NCBI RefSeq assembly: GCF_016428585.1
Contig: NZ_JAELVR010000010.1
Location: 1 to 64,000, forward strand
DNA from: Sedimentitalea arenosa
Lineage (GTDB): Bacteria > Pseudomonadota > Alphaproteobacteria > Rhodobacterales > Rhodobacteraceae
Length of the DNA stretch: 64,000 nucleotides
Direction of reading: 5' to 3'
A program made the translations under genes and the position numbers. Within the stretch, counting starts at the first letter, position 1, and each line of letters starts with the position of its first letter. Under the pieces are notes generated by a model, which was not told where the DNA came from, did not search any database, and worked only from the letters and a program-made list of their open reading frames with translations. Below, piece after piece: positions 7,539-16,193 of the stretch.

Positions 7539-8240
7539 GCCCGACTGAAATAAATCCGCGTCGAAGAATTCGTCGGTCGCGAGAATTGCTCCCGTTGGCG
7601 CGCCAGTCGGCGAGCCGCCTTCGGGTTCATCCGATACAGCCAATACGCCGCCATCGATCAAAGCTGCAATCTCAGGCGTGATCTCGAACAGGCTTTCACG
7701 ATCCGTTGGGATCACACCCAAAGATACGGGTGCGTCTGCATTTGCACCGATCACCCAAAGCTCGAAATCTCGGCCCGACGCTGGCGCACCCTGCTCAGGG
7801 ATCACTTTGAAAAAGTTACCATTCGGGGCGTAGCCAGCCTCGATATGGACAGCGCCATCTTCCGAGATCAGCGTGGCATGGAGCGTCGGATCAAATGCCG
7901 GGCCGCGTAGCATTGGGCTGAAGATGAGAAACGCAGCGGCGGCCACGATGGCCAGTGCAGGGAAGGGCAGCCAATTCCAGGCCCAACCGCGCCTTGCGTT
8001 TGTTTTCTCACCACTCAACTCTGCGATAAGCGCTGCTCTTACCGAGGGCGAAGGAACATCTTCGTGCAGATCAGTAGCGAGGGCCGCGAACTCTTCCTCC
8101 CAGAAACGCACATGCTCATGAAGATCGGGCTCAGTCTGAAGCCGCGCCTCAAAAGCCCGTTCCGCGTCCGCGTCCAGCAGGCGCAAGACGTACTCGGCGG
8201 CCAGCGCCTCGTCTTCCGGTATGTCCTGTTGATCGCTCAT
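7536..8240 (-). CDS. Membrane anti-sigma factor (RskA-like)
   Basis: A 234-residue protein. The cytoplasmic N-terminus (EDEALAAEYVLRLLDADAER, then FEARLQTEPDLHEHVRFWEE) is the usual zinc-free anti-sigma domain. One membrane helix (WLPFPALAIVAAAAFLIF, about residues 90-112) leads to a periplasmic RskA-type domain with FELWVIGANADAPVSLGVIP. The ATG at 8240 overlaps the sigma gene stop (ATGA) and is preferred over the upstream in-frame codon. Its expected job is to hold the ECF sigma factor at the membrane until a periplasmic signal triggers release. The nearby MsrB and FAS1 genes hint at a cell-envelope or oxidative signal. Confidence 0.88.
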   Translation of the reverse strand: MSDQQDIPEDEALAAEYVLRLLDADAERAFEARLQTEPDLHEHVRFWEEEFAALATDLHEDVPSPSVRAALIAELSGEKTNARRGWAWNWLPFPALAIVAAAAFLIFSPMLRGPAFDPTLHATLISEDGAVHIEAGYAPNGNFFKVIPEQGAPASGRDFELWVIGANADAPVSLGVIPTDRESLFEITPEIAALIDGGVLAVSDEPEGGSPTGAPTGAILATDEFFDADLFQSG

Positions 8241-8779
8241 CGCGAAAGGCACTCCTTCAAAGCTATCAAGCTGCGGCGCAGCCAGGTTCGCATCGTGTTC
8301 AGCGGCACATCAAAGCGGTCCGCAAGCGCTTGGTAGGTCGCACCGTCAAGATAGGCGGCACGAACGGCATCGGCGCGGTCTGGCGGCAGTTCCTTGAAAC
8401 AGGCGCTGATCCGGCGTTGCTCTGACGCCGCAATAGTTGCAGCCTCAGGCCCTGGTCTCTTTTCAACAAGCTCACCGACGCTGTCGAGGTCCACATTATT
8501 GCTCTTCCTGGCGCGCAACCGATCAATCGAAAGGTTTCGCGCAACCGTGATGAGCCATGTCATCGGGCTATGACCTGTCACCGCATATCGGTCAGCCTTG
8601 GCCCAAATCCGAAGGTAGACATCTTGCAGCGCATCCTCGGCTTCGGACCGGCTCTTCAAGACACGCAGGCACACGCTGAATAGTTTCCCACTCGTGGCAT
8701 CATAGAGCGCGGCCAGCGCAGCCCGGTCGCCAAGGGCGATCTTGCCGATCAGCTCTTCAATGTCCTTGCGATCCGTCAT
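8237..8779 (-). CDS. ECF RNA polymerase sigma factor (SigK/RpoE type)
   Basis: A 180-residue sigma-70 protein containing only regions 2 and 4. Region 2 includes ALYDATSGKLFSVCLRVLKS and EAEDALQDVYLRIWAKADRY; region 4 includes LPPDRADAVRAAYLDGATYQ, ALADRFDVPLNTMRTWLRRS and ends ALKECLSR. It is coupled to its anti-sigma factor by an ATGA overlap. Predicted targets in the window are the DUF4394 and fasciclin genes, which share a promoter-like pattern. No copy of that pattern was seen directly ahead of this gene, so it may be transcribed from the DUF4394 promoter 1 kb upstream. Confidence 0.92.
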   Translation of the reverse strand: MTDRKDIEELIGKIALGDRAALAALYDATSGKLFSVCLRVLKSRSEAEDALQDVYLRIWAKADRYAVTGHSPMTWLITVARNLSIDRLRARKSNNVDLDSVGELVEKRPGPEAATIAASEQRRISACFKELPPDRADAVRAAYLDGATYQALADRFDVPLNTMRTWLRRSLIALKECLSR

Positions 8780-8909
8780 GTGTGTCTTAAGCCGTTCAAA
8801 TAGCTACTTTTCCCTGCCTGACTGACAGAAATGGCCCCAAACGGCAATCTCTTGCCGCCAGGACCATCCTGCACTGCTACCAATCAACTCGCGACCCCGT
8901 CATCACGGG

Positions 8910-9761
8910 CTACATACCGAGCGATGCCGCGAAACCTGTAATCCCGCCCATGCCAAGATCGGCTTTCATTGTGGCCGCACCTGTTTCAAGGTCGATTTCA
9001 TAAAGACCGGCGGTTTCAGCACCTTCCATTTGCAGGATTGCCAGTGCCAAGTTCTCGCCTTCCTTGGCTGAGACGATGTCGAACCCTCCCATCGGGGCCA
9101 AGTCGACAGCTGCGCCCTCAACGGTGATCTTGGCGATGGTTTCCAAAGTCCCTGCGTTGTTGGCCAGACTGACCAGCGTGTCGGTTGCAGCATCAAGTGC
9201 GTATTGGAAGGTCGCGCCTGCTGTCTCACCATGGATGGCGTTCGTGTAAGCGTTGGCAAAGATCATGGGCGTCGTACCGGACATCGCGTCATCGGCGGCA
9301 TATGCCAAGTCGGTGAAGCGGCGTACAGAACCGGCACGCTCATCATTGTCGCCAAAGCCTTTGGGAAAATAGACGAGGTTGTCTCCTGCCGATGTGACGG
9401 CGCGCACAGCATCAATTTTGTTGTTGAAGTCAAACGCAACCATCTTCCCGTCGCCAATCATCGCATCATCCATGAACGCTGCGCCCAGATCGGTCATCTC
9501 GCCCGACATCGGATCAATGGTCGCGATCATGCCGTTCGAGAATCCGAGCAACTCTCCGGTCACAGGGCGCCAGGCAATCGCCTTCAATGGAGATGCCAGG
9601 CTGTAGGTCATCACTTCGCCGGGGGCATTCACATCAGCCATCACAACGAGCGTTGCGCCGTCATCGCTCAGGGCATAGCCGGAAATCACCGCGTGATCTG
9701 CTGCAAATGCCGGGCCGGCAGCAAGAGCGAGCAGAGATGTCAGAAGAGCTTGGGTTTTCAT
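8910..9761 (-). CDS. Exported DUF4394-type beta-propeller-like protein
   Basis: A 283-residue protein with a clear signal peptide (MKTQALLTSLLALAAGPAFA). The mature part has repeated segments such as KAIAWRPVTGELLGFSNGM, IATIDPMSGEMTDLG and GLYEIDLETGAATMKADLGM, characteristic of DUF4394 proteins, which appear to fold as propellers. Function is unknown. ATG 9761 was chosen because it follows AAGGAAAAACA and starts the signal peptide; the open frame extends 84 codons further without signal features. It is first in the sigma operon and has the ECF-type promoter at 9818-9846. Confidence 0.85.
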   Translation of the reverse strand: MKTQALLTSLLALAAGPAFAADHAVISGYALSDDGATLVVMADVNAPGEVMTYSLASPLKAIAWRPVTGELLGFSNGMIATIDPMSGEMTDLGAAFMDDAMIGDGKMVAFDFNNKIDAVRAVTSAGDNLVYFPKGFGDNDERAGSVRRFTDLAYAADDAMSGTTPMIFANAYTNAIHGETAGATFQYALDAATDTLVSLANNAGTLETIAKITVEGAAVDLAPMGGFDIVSAKEGENLALAILQMEGAETAGLYEIDLETGAATMKADLGMGGITGFAASLGM

Positions 9762-9817
9762 TGTTTTTCCTTTCAGGTTGGTCTCAGTTCGCACGTATTG
9801 AGTGCGCTCTGCCTTCA

Positions 9818-9846
9818 ACCACGAAAGGCAATGCTGGATAGTTTCA
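9818..9846 (-). promoter_or_regulatory. Predicted ECF-sigma promoter of the DUF4394-sigma-anti-sigma operon
   Basis: On the minus strand TGAAAC (plus 9841-9846), a 17-nt spacer and CGTGGT (plus 9818-9823) lie about 57 nt ahead of the DUF4394 start. The element matches that of the fasciclin gene in both sequence and spacing, which supports control of both by the sigma factor encoded between them. Confidence 0.6.
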
Positions 9847-10101
9847 GCGCGGCTTGAATTTTCTGAATTGCACGGCGATGACGCCAGACCCGAAACGAAA
9901 TCCTGGTCAAAACTCAACCATTTGTGACACCGGTAAAAACGACCGTTTTTGTCCAATCCGTTCTGCCAATAGGTTTTTGGCACAACTTGCCTCCTGCCAA
10001 CCGGGCGAGGCACTCCTAGTTCGGATGCTATGAGAGGCCGAAGTTACAGGGCACTTGGCAGATTAACATGGAAAGTAGTGCGTAAGTCCCGTACGCGAGA
10101 T

Positions 10102-10599
10102 TTATTGAGCTTGAAGCGTGAACCAGTGTTTCATTTTTTCAGGATCGTCCGACGGAGCGGGCGTGTAATCGACGTAGCCACCGGCGGCCGAGGTCGTCGC
10201 GATCATATTATTGGACGCGTCATTCATATAGCTGCACTCCTCCGCCGCGCTGACCGTAATCACGTCGCCTACCTTCAGATCAACTTGCGGATAGGTCCAG
10301 GCCCCCCCATCAGCCGATGTCAGGACAAAATCGGAGGGGCTTGCGACATAAAAGAGATCGTTGTGGCTCATCACGCAGGTGGCCGAGATAGAGTATGACT
10401 TCACCCCGCGCTTCACAAGTGAAGCTACCGACTTCTCAATCCTTTCCAGTTCCTCTTGCATCTCTTTCATTCCACGATCTAAGCGTTGGTTGGGAGGAAC
10501 TTGTCCAAGAAGGCCATCTTGGCCAAACTGGGCATGCCCCATGTTAGCTGAAACTAGAAATGCAGCCCACGTACAGACACAAACGAAATTGTTTGGCAT
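10102..10599 (-). CDS. Exported hypothetical protein
   Basis: A 165-residue protein beginning MPNNFVCVCTWAAFLVSANM, with likely signal cleavage after GHA. ATG 10599 is preceded by GGGAGGAAATAGC. Then comes a short helical stretch (RGMKEMQEELERIEKSVASL) and a beta-rich domain including YSISATCVMSHNDLFYVASP and VDLKVGDVITVSAAEECSYM. It contains two cysteines in the mature part that could pair. I do not recognise the family. It is not clearly part of the adjacent sigma operon, since 340 nt separate them. Confidence 0.7.
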   Translation of the reverse strand: MPNNFVCVCTWAAFLVSANMGHAQFGQDGLLGQVPPNQRLDRGMKEMQEELERIEKSVASLVKRGVKSYSISATCVMSHNDLFYVASPSDFVLTSADGGAWTYPQVDLKVGDVITVSAAEECSYMNDASNNMIATTSAAGGYVDYTPAPSDDPEKMKHWFTLQAQ

Positions 10600-10614
10600 G
10601 CTATTTCCTCCCAT

Positions 10615-11370
10615 AGATGGACCACTCGAGTATACGCCAGAAAATGTCTGGCGTCAGCGCCCTAGGGACTAGTGTCTTTACCATGTCTTTGGAACGTTCG
10701 ATGTCGATCAGCTTCTTGCGCAGGGGTTTGATGCAGCACTCCAGCCTTACTGGCCCTGTGAGAAGGAAGGTACTGGCATGGGTTTTGTGCCGTACCAGAA
10801 CCCACCGTTTTTGACCGTGTCCGTTTTCCAGAAGCCGCCATTGGCGCAGCCGCAGTGAGCCGCAGCTTCGTCCGCTCAACAGACCTCTGTGCAAGCTGTG
10901 GTGAACGACCGCTCTCCACCCCTTACGTTGAGCGTTGTTCTCGGCAGGGTGCATGAATGACTGCTTCAGGAAGTATTGCCAATGCTCTGCGCGTGAGCCA
11001 GCACCCCGTTTCCACGCCTTCAGCGGCATGGTGGCTTAAATCCTGAAACCGCGGATGACGAGCGCCAGTCGAGGTATCGCCAGGCCGGACCCGGTGGCAA
11101 ATGATCGGTGGAAGTCCTCGAACGCCGCTCTGAAGCCGTCGCGCCGGTCTTGCGGCAAGGCGGCGAATATAGGCCACCCCACCCTGCGCCTGATCCGCTG
11201 GTCGGTGGGCGACTGGACCCTTGACGGCTTCGCCTCCGGCGATTGGCGCACCGCCTGACGCTCAGCCCGCTCCCGGCGGACGCCTAGGCAACTGGCTAAT
11301 CTCGTGCTAGGGTTGTTCCCGTATTGATCGCCGTCCGGTTCCAAATTCCTTTTTGAACCCGAGTGTTTAC
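10615..11370. other. Non-coding or degenerate stretch
   Basis: About 750 nt between the exported hypothetical gene and the caspase operon. Frames of 60-140 codons exist on both strands but none shows a ribosome site, a known motif or plausible composition. It may contain decayed transposon DNA. The promoter of the caspase operon should lie near its right end; no strong consensus was seen. Confidence 0.5.
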
Positions 11371-13317
11371 ATGATGAGAAGACGAGCTTTCCTGTGCACG
11401 GGGAGTGCCTTTCTGTCCACGCTGCCGTATCTCGCCAGCGCAGCCCCGCCCCGTCCGCAAACCCACGCCGCGCTCGTGATCGGTATCGGCAAGACCGAAA
11501 AACTTCCCACCCTGCGCTCGCCCGTACCGCAGGCCCACATGCTGGCCGCTCTGCTGGAGCGCGAAGGCTATGACGTGCACCTGCATGTCGACGAGGTACT
11601 GTCCGACGCGGAACGCGCCAACATGGTCTGGCCCATCAAGCAAAGCGCCTGGGACATCGCCGCCAAAGACAGCCTGACCCAGCTGGTCATCTTCTTCTCC
11701 GGCCACGGCTTCTGGTCGCCCGAAAAAGAAGACGTCTGGCTGTTGCCCAATGCCCTGCGCGACCCCGACCAGGCGATCCACGTCAAGTCGCTGGAACAGC
11801 TCGCCCTCAGCTCGCGCATCCGCAACATCGTGTTCATCGGCGATGCCTGCCGGTCCCTGCCCGACCCGTCGGACGACGCGCAGGCCCGCGTGCGCGGCTC
11901 GGGGCTGTTCCCGTCCCCCAACGCGCCTTCTGCCGATGTGATCATCGACCGATTCTTCGCCGCCAAAAGCACCAAACCCGCCTACGAGGTCGAGGTGCCA
12001 GCCGACCCCGCCGCCTCGCCGTTGATCACCAAGGCCTCGGAAAAATACGAAAGCCTGTTCACACAGGCCATCCTGGGGGCCTTCACTGAACCGCCCGATA
12101 CGTTGCTGTCCCCAGTGGACGGACGGCAGGTCATCACCAACCGCAAACTGTGGGAATATCTTGAAGACCAGATGCCGCGCCTGGCCGAGAAGCGCCAGCT
12201 TTACGAAAACGTCACCCCCTTCATCCGCGTGCCCTCGCGCGATACGGTCTATATCGCCGGCCCGCATGCCCTCGACACACTTGCCGACACCACCGCAGGA
12301 ATGCAGATTCAGCTTCCCTCTGCCGATCCCGACTTCAGCGCGCGCGAACCCTCGCAAACCCAGGTCTTCGCCGAAGCTTTCGCCCGGCAAGACCTGCCCT
12401 TTGCCGCGCCCAAGGGTCCCGAAAGGACTGCCGAGTTCGACGCCAACCTGGAGGAACGCCTGTTCGACCTGCGCGCGCAGCAAAGCCGGATCACACCGAT
12501 GCGCGACCCGCCACTCAGCAACGAGCCCGGCGGCATCGCCATCTATGGCGCGAAGACCACCGATATCGGAACCACGGCGGAAATCGGATATGTCGGCATC
12601 ACCGACGGAGAAACCACCGAAGGAACCCCCGTCACGGCCGAGATCTTCGTCGCCGATCCCCCCGAAGAAGGCGCCTCTGCGGTTCTGTCCTTCGACAATG
12701 GTACCGGATGCGTGCTGGCCTTGTTACGGGGCTATGTCGCCCATGTCTTCGTCACCGATCAGGGCGCGGGCATGATCGCCTATGAGCCCACACCGGGATC
12801 GGATGCGTGGTACGAATTCGAAGATTACGGCCAAAGGCGCAGCGACCTGCGGGCGCTGGTCACGCTGGCTCTGAAAGACGGGCTGTTCGGCGTAGACGAT
12901 TCATTCGCAAGGGCGGCGGGAAACGGCCAGACCTTCGCCGACCGGGTGCGGTTCCTGAAATTCTCCGACCCCACGCTGGGGATTTACGCCGCCTATGGCT
13001 ATGCCCAGGACGGAATCCAGGGCGAGGTGCGCGAGATCGCGGAAATACAGTCGGGCCGCAACCAGCTGGCTCCGATTTTCGACAACGTGCTTCTGGCCCG
13101 CGACAACGTCGCCGAAGGGGAAGAACTGCTGGAATACGTCGTGCCTTTCTGCCCAATGCTGCGAAACGGCTGGTCCTATCTGCCGGTCAAGGGGGTGGCC
13201 ATACCCGAACCGGTGCAGGCCGCCCTGCGCTATCTCACGCCCGCCGTCTGGACCTCGTTCACCGAACCCGGTGTGGCGATCCTGCTGGATACGGTCAAAT
13301 CCGGCGCATTGCGCTGA
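11371..13317 (+). CDS. Tat-exported caspase-like (C14) protein
   Basis: A 648-residue protein. The start MMRRRAFLCTGSAFLSTLPY is a twin-arginine-type leader ending near ASA-APP. Residues about 35-200 form a caspase/metacaspase p20-like domain: ALVIGIGKTEKLPTLRSPVP, YDVHLHVDEVLSDAERANM, LVIFFSGHGFW with catalytic His112, and NIVFIGDACRSLPDP with catalytic Cys160. The remaining 450 residues have no domain I recognise but include beta-rich segments. Such prokaryotic caspase homologues cleave after basic residues in known cases. Export by Tat is unusual for defence caspases and suggests a periplasmic or surface role. A second exported enzyme follows 26 nt downstream. ATG 11371 was preferred to a TTG at 11353. 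Confidence 0.85.
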   Translation: MMRRRAFLCTGSAFLSTLPYLASAAPPRPQTHAALVIGIGKTEKLPTLRSPVPQAHMLAALLEREGYDVHLHVDEVLSDAERANMVWPIKQSAWDIAAKDSLTQLVIFFSGHGFWSPEKEDVWLLPNALRDPDQAIHVKSLEQLALSSRIRNIVFIGDACRSLPDPSDDAQARVRGSGLFPSPNAPSADVIIDRFFAAKSTKPAYEVEVPADPAASPLITKASEKYESLFTQAILGAFTEPPDTLLSPVDGRQVITNRKLWEYLEDQMPRLAEKRQLYENVTPFIRVPSRDTVYIAGPHALDTLADTTAGMQIQLPSADPDFSAREPSQTQVFAEAFARQDLPFAAPKGPERTAEFDANLEERLFDLRAQQSRITPMRDPPLSNEPGGIAIYGAKTTDIGTTAEIGYVGITDGETTEGTPVTAEIFVADPPEEGASAVLSFDNGTGCVLALLRGYVAHVFVTDQGAGMIAYEPTPGSDAWYEFEDYGQRRSDLRALVTLALKDGLFGVDDSFARAAGNGQTFADRVRFLKFSDPTLGIYAAYGYAQDGIQGEVREIAEIQSGRNQLAPIFDNVLLARDNVAEGEELLEYVVPFCPMLRNGWSYLPVKGVAIPEPVQAALRYLTPAVWTSFTEPGVAILLDTVKSGALR

Positions 13318-13343
13318 CGCACGAACACAAGAAGGGAGCCACC

Positions 13344-14285
13344 ATGATCGACCGACGCCGCCTGCTCGCCGCTTTCGGGGGCCTTGCCGTCGGTGCCGCC
13401 CTGCCCACGCATCGGGCCGCCGCCGCTCAGGCCGAACGCATCGTCATCATCCACGGCTGCTGCCACCCCGACCGCAGCGAAGACCAGAATCGCGCGGAAT
13501 GGATGCCCGCCCTGCGCGACGGCGCGGCGGCGGCGGGGCTAACCCTGCCCGACGATATCGAATTCGTATTTCCCTACTACGGCCGTGCGCTGGGCGACTG
13601 GGTCGACCGGTTCGACGTGAACGCGACCTCGGCCATCACCTCCAAGGGCAACGCCAGCCAGGACGAATACCTCAAGTTCCAGCTGGCGCTGGCCGAAGAG
13701 ATGCTGGACGCCAACGACATCCCCCTCTCGGCGGTCGAGGAAAACTATGACGGAACTTCCACCGACAAGGGTTTCGCCAACTGGGAATGGGTACAGGCGA
13801 TCCTGCGCACGCTGGAACAGCGCAACGACCGGCTGGCACAGTCGGCCCTCGATGTCTTCACCCGCGACGTGTTCCTCTATCTCAACAAGGACGTGGTCCG
13901 GCGCGACATCAACCGCATCGTCGACAGCTATCTCGACGACCGGCCCACCATCGTGGTGGCGCATTCACTGGGCACCATCGTGGCCTATGACGTGCTGCGC
14001 GCCACGCCCCGTAACGTGCCGCTGTTCCTGACCATGGGCAGCCCACTGGGCATCCGCACCATCCGCATCCGGCTGACCCCGCTGTCCTTCCCCGAAGGCG
14101 TCGCGCGCTGGGAAAACTATTTTGACGACCGCGACCCCATCGCGCTGTACCCGCTGGATGCGGCCAATTTCGATGTCGTGCCTGAAATCCCGAACGTATC
14201 CGACATCAAGAACCCGACAAACGACCGCCATGGCATCGTCGGATACCTGTCGCGGCCGCGCGTGGTTCAGGGCATTTTGTCCTGA
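13344..14285 (+). CDS. Tat-exported serine hydrolase (alpha/beta-hydrolase fold)
   Basis: A 313-residue protein starting at ATG 13344 (GAAGGGAGCCACC upstream) with a twin-arginine leader MIDRRRLLAAFGGLAVGAAL and an AAA-Q processing region. The core contains IVIIHGCCHPDRSEDQNR and a nucleophile elbow PTIVVAHSLGTIVAYDV with Ser208; the family's acid and histidine are probably in DDRDPIALYP and NDRHGIVGYL. Substrate unknown; lipase, esterase or peptidase are possible. It follows the caspase-like gene in the same operon, and both proteins carry Tat-type leaders. One could activate or process the other, but this is inference. Confidence 0.85.
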   Translation: MIDRRRLLAAFGGLAVGAALPTHRAAAAQAERIVIIHGCCHPDRSEDQNRAEWMPALRDGAAAAGLTLPDDIEFVFPYYGRALGDWVDRFDVNATSAITSKGNASQDEYLKFQLALAEEMLDANDIPLSAVEENYDGTSTDKGFANWEWVQAILRTLEQRNDRLAQSALDVFTRDVFLYLNKDVVRRDINRIVDSYLDDRPTIVVAHSLGTIVAYDVLRATPRNVPLFLTMGSPLGIRTIRIRLTPLSFPEGVARWENYFDDRDPIALYPLDAANFDVVPEIPNVSDIKNPTNDRHGIVGYLSRPRVVQGILS

Positions 14286-15839
14286 GAACCGGGCAATTCC
14301 GTGCCCGCGCGATGCGGCCCAATCTCCGGCGCCACAGCAAACTGCACGGTTTTTCGCCGATCACTACCAGTGATTGCTTTTGTCCCCCTATCCGTCCTCA
14401 ACACGTCCACTATCAAACGTGGACACTATCAACACACTCTTCGGCGCGTCAGAGCAGCCAGGCCGGACGCATACGATCATTCCAATATTTTCAACTTCTT
14501 GTGGTGCTCAATTGGGGGGGGCTGAGAGAAATCCGGGTAAGGATCGCTTGGGCAGCAAAGCCGTGCACGACACTGATCCAAGCTCATCGTTATCGACTGT
14601 AGGCTACGTAGAAGGCAGATAAACTTCATGGTCCAAGTGACCAAACGAGAAGGAAATCCAAAGATTGTTCGCCCGCAATTCAGAGAAAAGTTAAACCCGT
14701 TTCTTACAATCGCCATCATTGACCTCCTTGTGAGAAAAAGATTATGCGGCGCTGGAGAATTAAGAATCCTCCGAAAAACTGGCCACATAATTCAGTGGAG
14801 ATAATAACCTCTACACCCTTCTCATTTCACCCTCCATCGCGTTGAGCAGTTGCCCACCAACGGAATGAGTGTAGCAGTTTCGCCGCCATAAATCAAATAA
14901 CTCACTGTTATTACACACTATTCTTGGATTTTGATAATTCTCAAAATTCAAATCAATAGAATTAGGCTAAGCCTAATTCTATTGCCCGCCCCACTGAAGA
15001 ATAGTTTTGCCTTCTTCACAAGAATAGTGATCGACCCACTTGTCGATTTTCTAGTTCTTGCTTTACGATCTTCAATTGGCCTTGGAGCACTGAATCTTGC
15101 TCATCCGACTCGCCTGATTCGCTCGACCAGGGCGCGAATCATTGAGCGTGACGAAAGGCCCCATGAGAAAACGAAGAAAGGTGGAGTGAAAAATACATGG
15201 CGAAATTATTTCACGCGCGCCTTGTTGGCCGTCGATTCAGTTTCCCACTTATGAAGCGGCGAAGAAGCACGTGATGCAGAAACGACACAACCCACGCCAC
15301 CTCCCCATTTCTTGAGAGGAACCTAAAAACAAGAGGTTTTATACCCTCACCCCCATGTGTCGATGGTGTGTTTCAAAAAAATTCCGCATCTCATCAAATT
15401 TGGTCTTGCTTTCTGCAATTTAATTGAGCGATAAAAAGCGCCATGTTGAAGACAATGGCTCATATCCGCCTGATAGGCACCGTTTAACACACCGCCCCGT
15501 GCGGTCTGTTTCGGTGTCTGCTTCTACATCTCAGCTTTGCAAGTCCGATCTTCAGACCGCTCACATCCCCTCGGTGGAGCGCTTTTGTCAATGCAATCAA
15601 ATCGATCCAAGAAAGACTACTCGTGCCACCCTTTGGTGGGATGGGTTTCCGCATGGCCGGATCATGTCGCCGACAACCCAGATCGCCCCCTCACAAAAAT
15701 AGCTGTCTGAACTCAGCAGCTTAGGCGCCCGATCAACACGGAGAACTTCCGTCTGTAGGCGAGCGCTTGTCTTTCCCGTGCTCTTCGGTTGCGTTTTCGC
15801 TGCCCTGCGCCCGGACAATGTGAGGATACTGGAACTTCT
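14286..15839. other. AT-richer stretch without a recognisable gene
   Basis: About 1.55 kb, visibly AT-richer than both sides. No frame with good composition or motif was found; the longest plus frame (about 14931-15254) has no recognisable family. It contains two copies of CACTATCAA at about 14409-14433 and the 31-bp palindrome at 14954-14984. Given the TnsA-like start immediately to the right, part of it may be the end region of a lost Tn7-like element. Confidence 0.5.
14954..14984. repeat. 31-bp perfect palindrome (15-bp arms, 1-nt centre)
   Basis: The arms CAATAGAATTAGGCT (14954-14968) and AGCCTAATTCTATTG (14970-14984) are exact reverse complements. No T-run follows, so a terminator is unlikely. 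It could be a protein-binding site, a recombination site or a cruciform. It stands alone in DNA without genes. Confidence 0.85.
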
Positions 15840-16193
15840 ATGTCTGACGAAATGATCGCCCACGATACGTGGAATTACTCGCCGCCAAAACTGGCAAAAT
15901 TGCCAATCATTGAATTGGGGCATGTTACAGGTGTTTTGCCCTTTGATGGTGTTAGGAATCCGGGATCCCGGAGTTCGACCTCCCACAAAGTCTGGTTTGG
16001 CTACAGAACCCCGGCAAACGACTGGAAACATCGACTCGGGATCTGTGAAAGTGCCGCAGAGTTTGCGGTGGCCCTCGAAGCCCTGATGTTGCCGAACACG
16101 TATGACGTCAAGTTCCAGCCGATGACGGTACAGTTCGAGTTGGACGGAAAGAAGCGGCACTACGCCGCGCTTGCCGCGTTCCGAGACAACAGC
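15840..16193 (+). pseudogene. TnsA-like endonuclease, N-terminal part, cut by IS3
   Basis: From ATG 15840 the frame encodes MSDEMIAHDTWNYSPPKLAK, IELGHVTGVLPFDGVRNPGS, KVWFGYRTPANDWKHRLGIC, ESAAEFAVALEALMLPNTYD and VKFQPMTVQFELDGKKRHYA. This layout (a basic start, an E-centred helix, then VKFQP-xxxxF-xDGKxRxx) resembles the N-terminal nuclease half of TnsA-like proteins that cut transposon 5' ends. After about residue 115 the sequence changes abruptly into IS3-family transposase code in another frame. The remainder of the gene and any tnsB/tnsC partners are absent. Confidence 0.5.

Noticed and set aside
8896-8909. CCCGT-CATC-ACGGG after the DUF4394 gene as a terminator
   Set aside because: Only a 5-bp stem and no T-run; the sigma gene downstream is probably cotranscribed.
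10601-11029. A 142-codon minus frame upstream of the caspase operon
   Set aside because: Tryptophan/arginine-rich random-like composition, no ribosome site or motif.
11296-12483. A 395-codon open frame antisense to the caspase gene
   Set aside because: No ribosome site, no motif, and overlaps the catalytic domain of the plus-strand gene.
14954-14984. The palindrome as a transcription terminator
   Set aside because: The stem is AT-rich and followed by CCCGCCCC rather than a T-run.
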